DNA of 64,000 nt, taken from assembly GCA_021531795.1 (NCBI GenBank), contig JADYUL010000003.1:186001-250000 (forward strand), read 5' to 3'. The notes below the pieces were generated by a model. The model was given only the letters and a program-made list of their open reading frames with translations. It had not been told where the DNA came from and searched no databases. This document shows positions 1 to 8,978 of this stretch, piece by piece. Made by a program: the position numbers and the translations under genes. Each line of letters starts with the position of its first letter. Position 1 is the first letter of the stretch. The stretch is from Lacrimispora saccharolytica. GTDB lineage: Bacteria; Bacillota; Clostridia; Lachnospirales; Lachnospiraceae.

Positions 1-2
1 AG

Positions 3-827
3 CCTGTGAAATTCGTGGACTGGATCAGATGGAAGCTGGGCGATGCGATCGCTTCCGACTACATGATTCCGTACAATACGAAGATGTTTGCCAATAACCT
101 GAATGAGCTTGGCACCTACTGGCTTGAGAAGCTTCCCAATGTGAGCTACGAGGAGACTCTTGCTTCCTGCAGGGAAAAGCATGCGCAGGGTTCGCAGCCC
201 GGGCATGCAGAATTCTATTATCCCAAGAAATACGGCTATGGAGAGGTGTGGCTGAGAATGGGTGCGTCACTTGGTGATGCACTGATCTGCGGCGTTGCTG
301 TTAAGTCTGTGGATTCCATAAACAAGGTGGTTACACTGGAGGATGGAACTGAGATAGAGGCTGAGCTCATCATAACTACCATTCCATGGAACAGCTTTGA
401 ATTAGTCTGGGCACCGAACAGGATAAAGGATGCAATCTCAAAGCTTAAGTCCACCTCGGTTAACATAACATACAGACCAAAGACGTTGGATACCGAGGCA
501 CAGTGGATATACTATCCGTCACTTGACCTGGACTATCACAGAATCTTAGTACGGAGCAATTTTGCCATAGGCTCTAAGGGATACTGGGAGGAGTGCAGAA
601 GTGACAGATTCAAGGAGGCTGAGGGCGACGTGACCTTCAGGATGGACTATGCCTATCCGCTCAACACGATTCAGAAAGTGGATGCTATTGCGAAGGTGCT
701 TGATTTCGCGGCCAAGAGTCATATAATCGGGCTTGGCAGATGGGGCGAGCACAATCATTACAATTCGGACGTGACTGTGGACAGGGCGCTGAAATTGGCT
801 GCGAGCCTTGTGGAGGGCAGCAGGTGA
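3..827 (+). CDS. UDP-galactopyranose mutase / protoporphyrinogen-oxidase-like flavoprotein, C-terminal part
   Basis: The reading frame is open to the left edge, so the N-terminal FAD-binding part lies outside the window; about 275 residues remain. The text YMIPYNTKMFANNLNEL is the hallmark stretch after the FAD domain of UDP-galactopyranose-mutase-like amine oxidases (PYN-K-W/F), and the C-terminal GLGRWGEHNHYNSD resembles the FAD-contacting end of that family. Known family members isomerise UDP-galactopyranose to the furanose form or are sugar-linked flavin oxidoreductases. Next to membrane glycosyltransferase and UDP-sugar genes, a role in envelope glycan precursor supply is inferred. It ends 19 bp before the next gene and is probably co-transcribed with it. 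The exact substrate cannot be told from this fragment. Confidence 0.7.
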   Translation, partial: PVKFVDWIRWKLGDAIASDYMIPYNTKMFANNLNELGTYWLEKLPNVSYEETLASCREKHAQGSQPGHAEFYYPKKYGYGEVWLRMGASLGDALICGVAVKSVDSINKVVTLEDGTEIEAELIITTIPWNSFELVWAPNRIKDAISKLKSTSVNITYRPKTLDTEAQWIYYPSLDLDYHRILVRSNFAIGSKGYWEECRSDRFKEAEGDVTFRMDYAYPLNTIQKVDAIAKVLDFAAKSHIIGLGRWGEHNHYNSDVTVDRALKLAASLVEGSR

Positions 828-846
828 TTGCGAGGTGACATAGATA

Positions 847-3099
847 ATGATGGGAACTAAGAAGGGCTCCGAGGGAGGAGCCCATCGTTTTGCCGTAAAA
901 AACGGCGGTTATTCATATATAAGGATAATCTTTGGCGTGATTGTGGCGATAATTACCGGTCTGCTCGTGTGGATGCTGAGTAAGCCCGCCTTGCAGAGCG
1001 TGAATACCGAAGCGTTGCTCCCGAAGATTGATCCAAGGCCGGTATATACTGAGATTCATGACGGGGATACCCTTGAGGTCAGCTTTTTGCCTGAAAAGGA
1101 TATGACAGTCAGAGGGCTTGAACTTCTAGTGGTCAACACTGAGGGCGATAATGACGCGGTGATGAAGGTATCTGTCAGGGACTCGGAAGGTGCGACTCTG
1201 CACTCAGGTGATGTTGCAGCCGGCGATCTAAGCGTCGGAGAGTGGACAAAGGTAGATGTCGACATGGTGTTTGCGGCAGGTGAGACGATCACGATTTCCT
1301 TTACCGCGCATGGTTTTGAGCCGTATTTCATGACTGTTCAGGGTTATACACCCGGAATCTCACTTGGCTTTGATGTGCTCAAGGCTGAGACCCTGAGATA
1401 TGGTGACATCTTCTATTACTCCACTGCGCTCGTGATCCTGTTTGGTTGTGCACTTGTATTTGTGATCCTGTTTGGGTTTAATCGTGTGGGAAGTGCGCTA
1501 TCAAAGCTTCGTATCACAGACAGGGAGCGCAAGATGGCGGGTGAACTCTTCCTTGTGCTGATATTTGCTACCATTTCACTTATGATAATCAGGGATGCTT
1601 ATATAGATGGAGTTTACATAACAGCGGATTCTGACGGCTATTTACGTGAAGCCGTGAATCTGGTTGCGGGTAACGGCTTTGCTTACGACGGCCTGGCGGG
1701 ATACAGAAGCTGGTTTGCCAACTGGCCAATAGTATACCCTGCGATGATAGCGGCGGTGATGGCCTGCACGGGCTTCAACGCCTATCTTGCAAGCAAGGTT
1801 GTGGCGATCATCATCCTGGCATTAATAATCCTTGTGCTCAGAGCCTTTTTTGGCAAAAGTGCGTGGATTTACTCTCTTGCCTTATTCAATACGGGCATCG
1901 TGATGATATTCTATCATACCTGGAGTGAGATACCGTTTATCCTGTTTATGCTGATCTTTGCTCTTTCTCTTGGCAGGGTCGTATCAGAAGAGGATCCGTC
2001 AGTATGCATGTATGTGGTGCTTGCAATCTCGGGAACGTTGTGCTTCCTCACCAGATATTTCGGAATCTTCCTATGGGTTGTTGCCGGAATCTACTGGCTA
2101 ATAATGTTGGTTAACGAAGTGAGTAAGTCAAAGGAAAATCACATTGTCGGAAGGATTATTGAGACACTTAAGAATAAATCGAAACTGACAAAGAAGCTGA
2201 TAGGACTTGCCCTGTCGGCTGTGATAAGCGTATCGGTGTACATCTTCTATCTTATCATGAATAAGATTAAGAACGGTGCACCCACGGGAGTAAGCCGAAG
2301 CGACTGGTGGGATGATTATCACACACTAACGGATGATCTTATTAATAGTATTATTACAGAGATATTCAATGCGCTGACCCTTGATGTTCCGGCAAACATT
2401 GCCGGTCTCGATGTCAATCTCAAGGTGTGGGTCATTATTGCGGTGGATATTCTGCTTGTTACAGTAATATTAAACGTGCTTAAGAAAAACAGGGCTGAGA
2501 ATAAAACAGAATGGCTCTTTCATCCGGGAATGGTACTGATTGTAACAGCTATTGTTTATTATGCGATGTTTATTGTGATCAGGTACCGATCAAGCATGGA
2601 TACATTCTATTTCAGATTCTTCGCACCGGCCACCCTGCTATTGGTGCTGGGATTGATCTGCATTATTTTGGAAGAACGCAGAGGGATCGGGACGGCAGCC
2701 TGCATCCTTGCGAGTGTTGCAGTGCTCGCTCTTTTTACGGATTGTATGGGCGATATAGAGACGTCGGGTGGCGATAGCATGTACGAGATATGCGCTGCTG
2801 AATGGGACGTGGCGTATCGTGATGTACCTGAACGCAGTGTGGTTATCTGGAGTGGGCTGGATTACAGGAGTACGTGGTATAGACCGGATGTAGTCGGTGG
2901 ACAGCTGTATGAGGATGATACCATGGAAACGCTTCGTGAGAGATATTATGGCTCCGAATATATGTGTATAAGTACGGAATATGTGGATGCGATTCTTACA
3001 GAGGGCAATTATGCTGAGGAAATAAAAGATAAGATACGTGAAGCGAGCGCGGAGAATATGAATACTTCGGGTGACTATATAGTAATTAAGTTGAGGTGA
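847..3099 (+). CDS. GT-C fold (GT39/ArnT-like) membrane glycosyltransferase
   Basis: 750 residues. Residues about 25-45 form a membrane anchor, followed by a roughly 130-residue soluble beta-rich domain (residues 55-180), then about ten hydrophobic segments, and a soluble C-terminal tail (residues 640-750). After the first membrane segment of the second block comes an acidic loop, TADSDGYLREAVNL, in the place of the D/E-rich catalytic motif of GT-C enzymes that use polyprenyl-phosphate sugars. The start is one of two adjacent ATGs (847 or 850) after an AGGTGA site. The inserted extracytoplasmic domain before the catalytic loop is unusual for ArnT/PMT proteins. The GT2 enzyme at 3829-4776 could make the lipid-linked donor and the paired small transporters at 20.7-21.4 kb could flip it; that link is inference. 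The acceptor is unknown. Confidence 0.7.
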   Translation: MMGTKKGSEGGAHRFAVKNGGYSYIRIIFGVIVAIITGLLVWMLSKPALQSVNTEALLPKIDPRPVYTEIHDGDTLEVSFLPEKDMTVRGLELLVVNTEGDNDAVMKVSVRDSEGATLHSGDVAAGDLSVGEWTKVDVDMVFAAGETITISFTAHGFEPYFMTVQGYTPGISLGFDVLKAETLRYGDIFYYSTALVILFGCALVFVILFGFNRVGSALSKLRITDRERKMAGELFLVLIFATISLMIIRDAYIDGVYITADSDGYLREAVNLVAGNGFAYDGLAGYRSWFANWPIVYPAMIAAVMACTGFNAYLASKVVAIIILALIILVLRAFFGKSAWIYSLALFNTGIVMIFYHTWSEIPFILFMLIFALSLGRVVSEEDPSVCMYVVLAISGTLCFLTRYFGIFLWVVAGIYWLIMLVNEVSKSKENHIVGRIIETLKNKSKLTKKLIGLALSAVISVSVYIFYLIMNKIKNGAPTGVSRSDWWDDYHTLTDDLINSIITEIFNALTLDVPANIAGLDVNLKVWVIIAVDILLVTVILNVLKKNRAENKTEWLFHPGMVLIVTAIVYYAMFIVIRYRSSMDTFYFRFFAPATLLLVLGLICIILEERRGIGTAACILASVAVLALFTDCMGDIETSGGDSMYEICAAEWDVAYRDVPERSVVIWSGLDYRSTWYRPDVVGGQLYEDDTMETLRERYYGSEYMCISTEYVDAILTEGNYAEEIKDKIREASAENMNTSGDYIVIKLR

Positions 3100-3103
3100 G
3101 AAG

Positions 3104-3769
3104 ATGTTCAAGGTTGTAATGTTTGATTTGGATGGAACACTGATAGACAGTTCAGAGGGAGTGACCAAGTCGGCGCAGTTTGCGCTGAAGCACTATGGAA
3201 TAGAGGAGGATGACCTTCAGAAGCTGACTTATTTCATAGGGCCTCCGCTGACCTATACCTTTGGGAAGAGATACGGATTCAGTGAAGAGCAGGCTAACGA
3301 GGCTGTGGAGGTATTCAGAAGCAGATACAATGTGAAGGGATTCCTTGAGTGCTGCCTGTATCCGCATGTGAAGGAGTGTCTGATAGAACTTAGAGAAGAA
3401 GGATACCTGGTTGCATTGGCGACTTCCAAGCCCGAGACGACTTCAATTAAGATTCTTAAAAACCTTGGAGTGCTGGAGCTCTTTGACGAGATATCGGGAG
3501 CATCCATGGACGGAAAGGTCGAAACCAAGGAGGATGTGCTTGTGCAGCTCTTTGACAGGCTGGATAAGAACCACGGGATTAAGGACAGAAGCTCAATGGT
3601 GCTTGTTGGTGACACAATGTTTGATGTTGAGGGGGCAGCAGCCTTCGGTATACCCACTCTGGCTGTAAGCTTCGGCTTTGGTGATGTGGATGAGATGATG
3701 AAGGCCGGTGCCATCGGTGTAGTGGATGACATGTTAAAGATTCCGGAATTCCTTAAGAACGCAGATTAA
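3104..3769 (+). CDS. HAD-superfamily phosphatase (phosphoglycolate phosphatase-like)
   Basis: 221 residues, the usual length for the Gph/PGP branch of HAD hydrolases. Motif I is FDLDGTLID (nucleophile D8, acid D10), motif II is ATSKPE, and motif III/IV is VGDTMFDVEGAAAFGIPT. The cap region between motifs I and II is helical (type C1). It probably removes phosphate from a small phosphorylated metabolite; which one cannot be read from sequence. It starts 4 bp after the glycosyltransferase stop with a GAGGTGAG site, so it sits in the same operon, and a bidirectional terminator follows directly. Confidence 0.85.
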   Translation: MFKVVMFDLDGTLIDSSEGVTKSAQFALKHYGIEEDDLQKLTYFIGPPLTYTFGKRYGFSEEQANEAVEVFRSRYNVKGFLECCLYPHVKECLIELREEGYLVALATSKPETTSIKILKNLGVLELFDEISGASMDGKVETKEDVLVQLFDRLDKNHGIKDRSSMVLVGDTMFDVEGAAAFGIPTLAVSFGFGDVDEMMKAGAIGVVDDMLKIPEFLKNAD

Positions 3770-3779
3770 CGTAAAAATA

Positions 3780-3817
3780 GCGCCTCACTCGCATGTAGCG
3801 GGTGGGGCGCTTGTTAT
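3780..3817. terminator. Bidirectional Rho-independent terminator
   Basis: A 13-bp stem (3780-3792 with 3798-3810, two G-T pairs) with a 5-nt loop, followed by a T-rich tail on the + strand and preceded by an A-rich run on the other. It lies between the convergent HAD gene and the GT2 gene and can serve both. Confidence 0.85.
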
Positions 3818-3828
3818 TCTGATATCTT

Positions 3829-4776
3829 TTATTTCTCGCTGTCCTCTCCGAAATGTCTGTACAGCATATTCAGATCCATCTCGAATTCCTTGCGGTTCTT
3901 CTGAGCGATGTTTTGCAGAATCATGCCTGAGAAGAAGCTCTGTACTGCAGCCAGTGCCACGAAGCCGCATACAATGAGTGTCGGGAACTTGGCTACCAGT
4001 CCTGTATGCATGTAATCAAGCAGTACGGGAACGAAGAAGCCCACGCTCACTGCCATAAGCAGAAGAGAGAGTATCCCAAAGAAGCCAAACGGCTTGTATT
4101 CTCTGTAAAGTCTTATGATTGTCATAATGACCTTGATGCCGTCTGAATAGGTATTGAGCTTACTCTCAGAGCCTTCGGGTCTGTCACGGTACTCTACAAT
4201 CACGTTCTCCACCTGCATATTGTTGCTGACAGCATGGATGGTCATCTCTGTCTCAATCTCGAAGCCCTTGCTCATAACGGGGAAGGTTTTTACGAACTGA
4301 TAAGAGAATGCCCTGAAGCCTGTCATAATATCCTTAATATCGCAGCTGAACAGCTGATTAATGCTGCCGCGTACGATACTGTTGCCGAAATTATGGAAAG
4401 GACGCTTGTTCTCGGTAAAATATGTCGAACTCAGTCTGTCACCAACTACCATATCGGCGTTGTGATTGAGCACCTTGTCCACCATCTCGCCCGCAAACTC
4501 CATCGGATAGGTATCATCGCCGTCCACCATAATGTAGCTCTCGGCGTCAATCTCCCTGAACATTCTCCGGATAACATTACCCTTGCCCTGCATATATTCA
4601 TGCTTGATTACGGCGCCGGCTTCTTTAGCTATCTCCACGGTTCTGTCGGTTGAATTGTTATCATATACATATATCGTCGACTCCGGCAGTGCTGCTTTAG
4701 CGTCCCTAACAACCTTACCGATAGTTTTCTCCTCGTTGTAACAAGGTATCAATACAGCGATCTTATCCATATCCAT
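3829..4776 (-). CDS. Polyprenyl-phosphate glycosyltransferase, GT family 2 (DPM1/GtrB-like)
   Basis: 315 residues. The N-terminal 225 residues are a GT-A domain: IAVLIPCYNEEKTI at the start, YDNNSTDRT for nucleotide binding, and the metal-binding VDGDDTYP (D85-D88). The C-terminal part holds two strong membrane segments (about 235-255 and 270-292) and an amphipathic basic/acidic tail, the layout of GtrB/DPM1-type enzymes that move a sugar from a nucleotide to undecaprenyl phosphate. GGAAGG precedes the start. It points against its neighbours and has its own transcription unit. It is a reasonable source of the lipid-linked sugar for GT-C enzymes such as the one at 847; this pairing is inferred from context. 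Confidence 0.85.
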   Translation of the reverse strand: MDMDKIAVLIPCYNEEKTIGKVVRDAKAALPESTIYVYDNNSTDRTVEIAKEAGAVIKHEYMQGKGNVIRRMFREIDAESYIMVDGDDTYPMEFAGEMVDKVLNHNADMVVGDRLSSTYFTENKRPFHNFGNSIVRGSINQLFSCDIKDIMTGFRAFSYQFVKTFPVMSKGFEIETEMTIHAVSNNMQVENVIVEYRDRPEGSESKLNTYSDGIKVIMTIIRLYREYKPFGFFGILSLLLMAVSVGFFVPVLLDYMHTGLVAKFPTLIVCGFVALAAVQSFFSGMILQNIAQKNRKEFEMDLNMLYRHFGEDSEK

Positions 4777-4910
4777 ATTCCTTCCAATTAATATTCTACA
4801 TCAAATTATATCCCATAACTTATAAACAATTCAATGGGCAAAGCGCTCAGCGCGCTCAAAGATACTTTGAATAGAATTTGTACAGAATTACTAATAATTA
4901 TTGCGCTAAT

Positions 4911-4952
4911 TTATCACATGTGATAAGATGGGAACATCAAAAGGCATATAAT
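4911..4952 (+). promoter_or_regulatory. Candidate operator and -10 box of the XRE/UDP-sugar dehydrogenase gene
   Basis: TTATCACATGTGATAA (4911-4926) is a perfect 16-bp palindrome, and a perfect TATAAT lies at 4947-4952. With a standard spacer the -35 hexamer would fall at 4924-4929, overlapping the right end of the palindrome. A repressor bound there would block the polymerase. The downstream gene itself carries an N-terminal XRE helix-turn-helix, so autoregulation is a plausible reading. The rest of the gap from 4777 to 5047 is AT-rich with no gene. Confidence 0.5.
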
Positions 4953-5047
4953 AATGATACAAATGGTAACATTGATAGACATCTGATAGCATATATGAAT
5001 TAAAATCAAGTAAAATCAAGTAATTCATCAACGAAAGGATCGCAGAA

Positions 5048-6526
5048 ATGAAGAAATTATCGTCCCAGGCAATGATCAATACCGTTATTAACAGAAGGAA
5101 GGCACTTAAGCTTACACAGGCGGACTTAAGCAAGCGTACAGGCATCAACCGTTCCATGATCGGTCGTCTCGAAAACGGTGAATATATCCCGTCAATCGAG
5201 CAGCTGCAGAGCCTTGGCGAGGTTCTTGGCTTCGAAGTGACCGACCTCTTCACTGATGAGTCAGTCGTTATGAGCGACTCTAAGAAGCCCATCGGCAGGA
5301 AATACAACATCGCCGTTGCCGGTACAGGATATGTGGGAATGTCTATCGCCACCCTTCTTGCACAGCACAACCACGTTACCGCGGTTGACATCGTGCCTGA
5401 GAAGGTTGATATGATCAATAAACGAATCTCGCCCATACAGGATGATTATATAGAGAAGTATCTTGCGGAAAAAGAGCTCGACCTGACAGCTACGCTTGAC
5501 GGTGAGAGCGCATACCGCGATGCTGACTTTGTCGTAATCGCAGCACCTACCAACTACGATTCCAAGAAGAATTTCTTCGACTGCTCAGCTGTTGAGGCAG
5601 TAATCGAACTGGTTCTCAAGGTCAACCCGGATGCCATGATGGTCATCAAGTCAACCATTCCGGTAGGCTACACAGCTTTAGTCCGCGAGAAGTACCGCAC
5701 GGACAATATCATCTTCTCACCCGAGTTCCTGCGTGAATCCAAGGCCCTCTACGACAATCTCTATCCGTCGCGAATAATCGTTTCCTGTGATGATTCCACA
5801 AGGGCAAAAGCGAAAGAATTTGCTTCGCTCCTAAATCAGGGTGCCATCAAAGAAGATGTTCCGATTCTGTTCATGGGCTATACCGAGGCGGAGGCAGTAA
5901 AACTTTTTGCTAACACCTATCTGGCTCTTCGAGTATCCTACTTCAATGAATTGGATACCTATGCTGAGAGCAAGGGACTTAATACCAAGGAAATCATTGA
6001 CGGAGTATGTCTGGATCCAAGAATCGGTACACATTACAACAATCCTTCCTTCGGATATGGCGGCTATTGTCTGCCAAAGGATACCAAGCAGCTGCTTGCC
6101 AACTTCCAGGATGTTCCGCAGAATATGATGACGGCCATCGTTGATTCCAACAGAACCAGAAAGGACTTCATAGCCGACAGAGTGCTTGAGATTGCAGGCG
6201 CTTATACAGCCAACAGCAGCTGGGATATCAGTCAGGAGAAGGAAGTAATTGTCGGTGTATACAGACTGACAATGAAGAGCAACTCAGATAATTTCAGACA
6301 GTCATCGATCCAGGGTGTCATGAAGAGGATCAAGGCGAAGGGTGCGACAGTTGTTATCTACGAGCCCACACTTCCTGCGGGTTCTTCGTTCTATGGCAGC
6401 AGAGTCATCGGAGATCTTAAGGAATTCAAAGCAATAAGCCAGGCAATCATAGCCAACCGTTATGACTGCAACCTGGACGATGTAGCAGATAAGGTATACA
6501 CAAGAGACATTTTCAAGAGAGACTAA
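5048..6526 (+). CDS. XRE helix-turn-helix fused to UDP-glucose 6-dehydrogenase
   Basis: 492 residues. Residues 12-66 are a Cro/C1-type helix-turn-helix ([18 protein letters not shown], then [15 protein letters not shown]), followed by a linker and, from residue 86, a complete UDP-sugar dehydrogenase of about 405 residues: Rossmann AGTGYVG (91-97), the APTNYD loop, [15 protein letters not shown], and the catalytic cysteine C341 in [10 protein letters not shown]. The enzyme oxidises UDP-glucose (or a related UDP-hexose) to the uronate with two NAD+. The reading frame is continuous and GAAAGGATCGCAGAA precedes the ATG, so the fusion is not an artefact of a missed stop. It is followed 3 bp later by the UDP-glucuronate epimerase, which fits a UDP-glucuronate product. 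Fusing a DNA-binding domain to the enzyme suggests a substrate-sensing autoregulator (inference). Confidence 0.9.
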   Translation: MKKLSSQAMINTVINRRKALKLTQADLSKRTGINRSMIGRLENGEYIPSIEQLQSLGEVLGFEVTDLFTDESVVMSDSKKPIGRKYNIAVAGTGYVGMSIATLLAQHNHVTAVDIVPEKVDMINKRISPIQDDYIEKYLAEKELDLTATLDGESAYRDADFVVIAAPTNYDSKKNFFDCSAVEAVIELVLKVNPDAMMVIKSTIPVGYTALVREKYRTDNIIFSPEFLRESKALYDNLYPSRIIVSCDDSTRAKAKEFASLLNQGAIKEDVPILFMGYTEAEAVKLFANTYLALRVSYFNELDTYAESKGLNTKEIIDGVCLDPRIGTHYNNPSFGYGGYCLPKDTKQLLANFQDVPQNMMTAIVDSNRTRKDFIADRVLEIAGAYTANSSWDISQEKEVIVGVYRLTMKSNSDNFRQSSIQGVMKRIKAKGATVVIYEPTLPAGSSFYGSRVIGDLKEFKAISQAIIANRYDCNLDDVADKVYTRDIFKRD

Positions 6527-6529
6527 CAT

Positions 6530-7615
6530 ATGAAAGAAATCAATTTATCCGGAAAAACAGTGTTCATAACAGGTGTAGCGGGATTTATCGGAAGCAACCT
6601 TGCCCTGGAATTGCTCAAAACGGTGCCTAAGATCACTGTTGTCGGCCTTGATAACATGAATGATTATTATGACGTAAACATCAAGGAATGGCGACTTAAG
6701 GAAATAGAGAAGCTGGCATCTGAGAAGAGTCAGTGCTCGTACTTTTGCATTAAAGGGGATCTGGCAGATAAGGAGACGGTGGATAAGATATTTGCTGAAT
6801 ATGAGCCGGATATTGTGGTGAATCTGGCGGCACAGGCAGGTGTCAGATATTCAATTACCAACCCGGATTCATACATTCAGTCGAATCTGATCGGCTTCTA
6901 CAATGTGCTGGAGGCATGCAGGCATTCGTACGACGGCGGCAAGAAGGGCGTGGAGCATCTGGTGTATGCGTCCTCATCGTCGGTGTATGGTACGAATAAG
7001 AAGGTGCCGTACAGCACGGAGGACAGGGTGGACAATCCGGTGTCGCTGTATGCGGCGACGAAGAAGAGCAATGAGCTTATGGCGCACAGCTATGCGAAGC
7101 TTTACAATATTCCGTCAACGGGACTCAGGTTTTTCACGGTGTATGGCCCGGCCGGCAGACCGGATATGGCATATTTTGGATTTACGAACAAGCTGCTTCA
7201 CGGTGAGAAGATCCAGATATTCAACTATGGCAACTGTAAGAGGGATTTCACCTATATAGACGATATTGTTGAGGGCGTGAAGCGGGTGATGAGCAAGGCT
7301 CCCGACAGGAAGAACGGAGAGGATGGGCTTCCGATCCCGCCTTATTCGATCTACAACATCGGAAATAACAATCCCGAGAATCTGCTTGATTTCGTGAGCA
7401 TACTTCAGGAGGAGTTGATTGCGGCGGGAGTGCTTCCCGCAGACTATGACTTCGAGACGCACAAGGAGCTGGTGCCCATGCAGCCCGGCGATGTGCCTGT
7501 GACCTACGCTGACACCTCAGGCTTAGAGCGTGACTTTGGCTTCAAGCCATCCACAAGCCTTCGCGACGGCCTCCGCGCCTTTGCTAAGTGGTATAAGGAA
7601 TTCTATGGGGTGTGA
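6530..7615 (+). CDS. UDP-glucuronate 4-epimerase-type SDR epimerase
   Basis: 361 residues, extended short-chain dehydrogenase. NAD-binding motif GVAGFIGSN at residues 15-23, NDYYDVNIKEWRL typical of the CapI/GAE branch (UDP-GlcA 4-epimerase), catalytic YAATKKSNE (Y-x-x-x-K) and the RFFTVYGPAGRPDMA stretch. It would convert UDP-glucuronate to UDP-galacturonate in the cytoplasm for polysaccharide synthesis. It starts 3 bp after the dehydrogenase that should make its substrate, so the two form a metabolic pair in one operon. Nothing unusual in the protein; the gene is followed by repeat DNA instead of a further gene. Confidence 0.88.
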   Translation: MKEINLSGKTVFITGVAGFIGSNLALELLKTVPKITVVGLDNMNDYYDVNIKEWRLKEIEKLASEKSQCSYFCIKGDLADKETVDKIFAEYEPDIVVNLAAQAGVRYSITNPDSYIQSNLIGFYNVLEACRHSYDGGKKGVEHLVYASSSSVYGTNKKVPYSTEDRVDNPVSLYAATKKSNELMAHSYAKLYNIPSTGLRFFTVYGPAGRPDMAYFGFTNKLLHGEKIQIFNYGNCKRDFTYIDDIVEGVKRVMSKAPDRKNGEDGLPIPPYSIYNIGNNNPENLLDFVSILQEELIAAGVLPADYDFETHKELVPMQPGDVPVTYADTSGLERDFGFKPSTSLRDGLRAFAKWYKEFYGV

Positions 7616-7982
7616 GGGAAAATTATATGTCCTTTACTATGATTTGCGCGGAGATCCGCTTGGAGTTTGAAGTGTGTGGCAACGCGGGTTGCTTAATTTG
7701 ATATGTTTGAAGGAGATGATACATCGGAATTGCCTATTTTTGTGGAGTTCCGATGTATTTCACTATGATTCGCGCGGCGATTCGCTTGGAGCTTGAAGTG
7801 TGTGGCAACGCGGGTTGCTTAAATTGATGGATTTTGGGTATTTTTGAGGGGTGGATACATCGGGATTGCTTGTTTTTGTGGACTTCCGATGTATTTCACT
7901 ATGATTCGCGCGGAGGCTCGCTTGGAGTTTGAGGTGTGTGGCAACGCGGGTTGCTTAATTTGATATATGTTTGAAGGAGATG

Positions 7983-8375
7983 ATACATCGGAATTGCCAT
8001 TAATTGCAGGGTTCCGATGTATTCTTTTTTTAGATACATCGGAATCTGATATTTTTGTTGAATCCCGATGTATCCGGAATATATAGTTTTGGAACATACA
8101 TCGGAAATGCCACCATTTAGGGCCTTTCCGATGTATTATTGCCCTGGTTTCAGTAGGCGATACATCGGGATTAAGATTTCAATGCCCATCCCGATGTACG
8201 GAGTCTCAAATCTATCTATAATATACATCGGGATGGGCTAATATAGTCTATTTCCGATGTATCGCCAAAAATTGCCAAAACAAAATACATCGGAATTCAT
8301 CAATTCATAGCTATCCCGATGTATCAAAATCCAGCATACATCGGAAACCCAAGTTTTCTTCCAATCCCGATGTAT
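7983..8375. repeat. Seven-unit palindrome array A
   Basis: Seven 40-41 bp units in a row. Gaps between them are 11, 22, 23, 23, 22 and 11 bp, so arms face each other at about one or two DNA helical turns. The arms are nearly constant while each interior has its own sequence. The unit at 8160 ends in GATGTAC, not GATGTAT, and this variant is kept in every copy of that unit in the window. Confidence 0.92.
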
Positions 8376-8440
8376 TCATATTAATTTTCCACGATTCTAC
8401 CTGCCATCTCTCGCAGTATACTCCCGCGCAAGTCAACCTC

Positions 8441-8498
8441 AATTAATTTCCCGCGATGCTACCTATACTCCCTCGCAGCCTATCCCCGCGCGAGCAGG
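8441..8498 (+). repeat. Repeat module R (best of three copies in locus 1)
   Basis: Copies at about 8380-8432, 8441-8498 and 8983-9039, and in reverse orientation at 39438-39494, 39504-39556, 39615-39671 and 40105-40160. It opens with AATTAATTTCCCGCGAT and ends in CTCCCGCGCAAG or a close variant. CCGCGCAA is the complement of TTGCGCGG in module L, so L and R give a cassette short inverted ends. Confidence 0.85.
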
Positions 8499-8501
8499 TC
8501 T

Positions 8502-8570
8502 CACTATGATTTGCGCGGAGATTCGCTTGGAGTTTGAGGTGTGTGGCAACGCGGGTTGCTTAATTTGATA
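8502..8570 (+). repeat. Repeat module L (best of four copies in locus 1)
   Basis: Copies at 7636-7702, 7762-7828, 7897-7965 and 8502-8570, and in reverse orientation at 40033-40100 and 40221-40288. Each starts near ACTATGATT, carries TGCGCGG, then GTGTGTGGCAACGCGGGTTG with a GCAAC/GTTGC stem, and ends in GCTTAATTTGAT. It always lies on the same side of the palindromic units. Confidence 0.85.
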
Positions 8571-8585
8571 TGTTTGAAGGAGATG

Positions 8586-8978
8586 ATACATCGGAATTGC
8601 CATTATTTGCAGGGTTCCGATGTATTCTTCTTTTTGATACATCGGAATCTGATATTCTTGTTGAATCCCGATGTATCTGGAATATATAGTTTTGGACCAT
8701 ACATCGGAAATGCCACCATTTAGGGCCTTTCCGATGTATTATTGCCCTAGTTTCAGTAGGCGATACATCGGGATTAAGATTTCAATGCCCATCCCGATGT
8801 ACGGAGTCTCAAATCTACATATAATATACATCGGGATGGGCTAATATAGTCTATTTCCGATGTATCGCCAAAAATTGCCAAAACAAAATACATCGGAAAT
8901 AATCAATTCATAGCTATCCCGATGTATCAAAAACCAGCATACATCGGAATTCCAGGTTTTCTTCCAATCCCGATGTAT
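8586..8978. repeat. Seven-unit palindrome array B, direct duplicate of array A
   Basis: Unit by unit, this repeats array A at a constant offset of 603 bp (8586-7983, 8637-8034, 8699-8096, through 8939-8336), with only a few substitutions. The duplicated segment includes the preceding L module (7897 and 8502; a 2-bp indel separates L from the array). It is a recent tandem duplication of a whole L-array-R cassette. Confidence 0.92.

Noticed and set aside
2638-3168. 176-codon minus-strand frame
   Set aside because: It overlaps the GT-C gene and the HAD gene and lacks any family motif; shadow of the plus-strand genes.
7819-8097. Open frame on the minus strand (92 codons) in repeat locus 1
   Set aside because: Its residues (IHRDS, SDVS, IHRNP) are just the translated palindromic units and modules; other short frames in both loci are the same.
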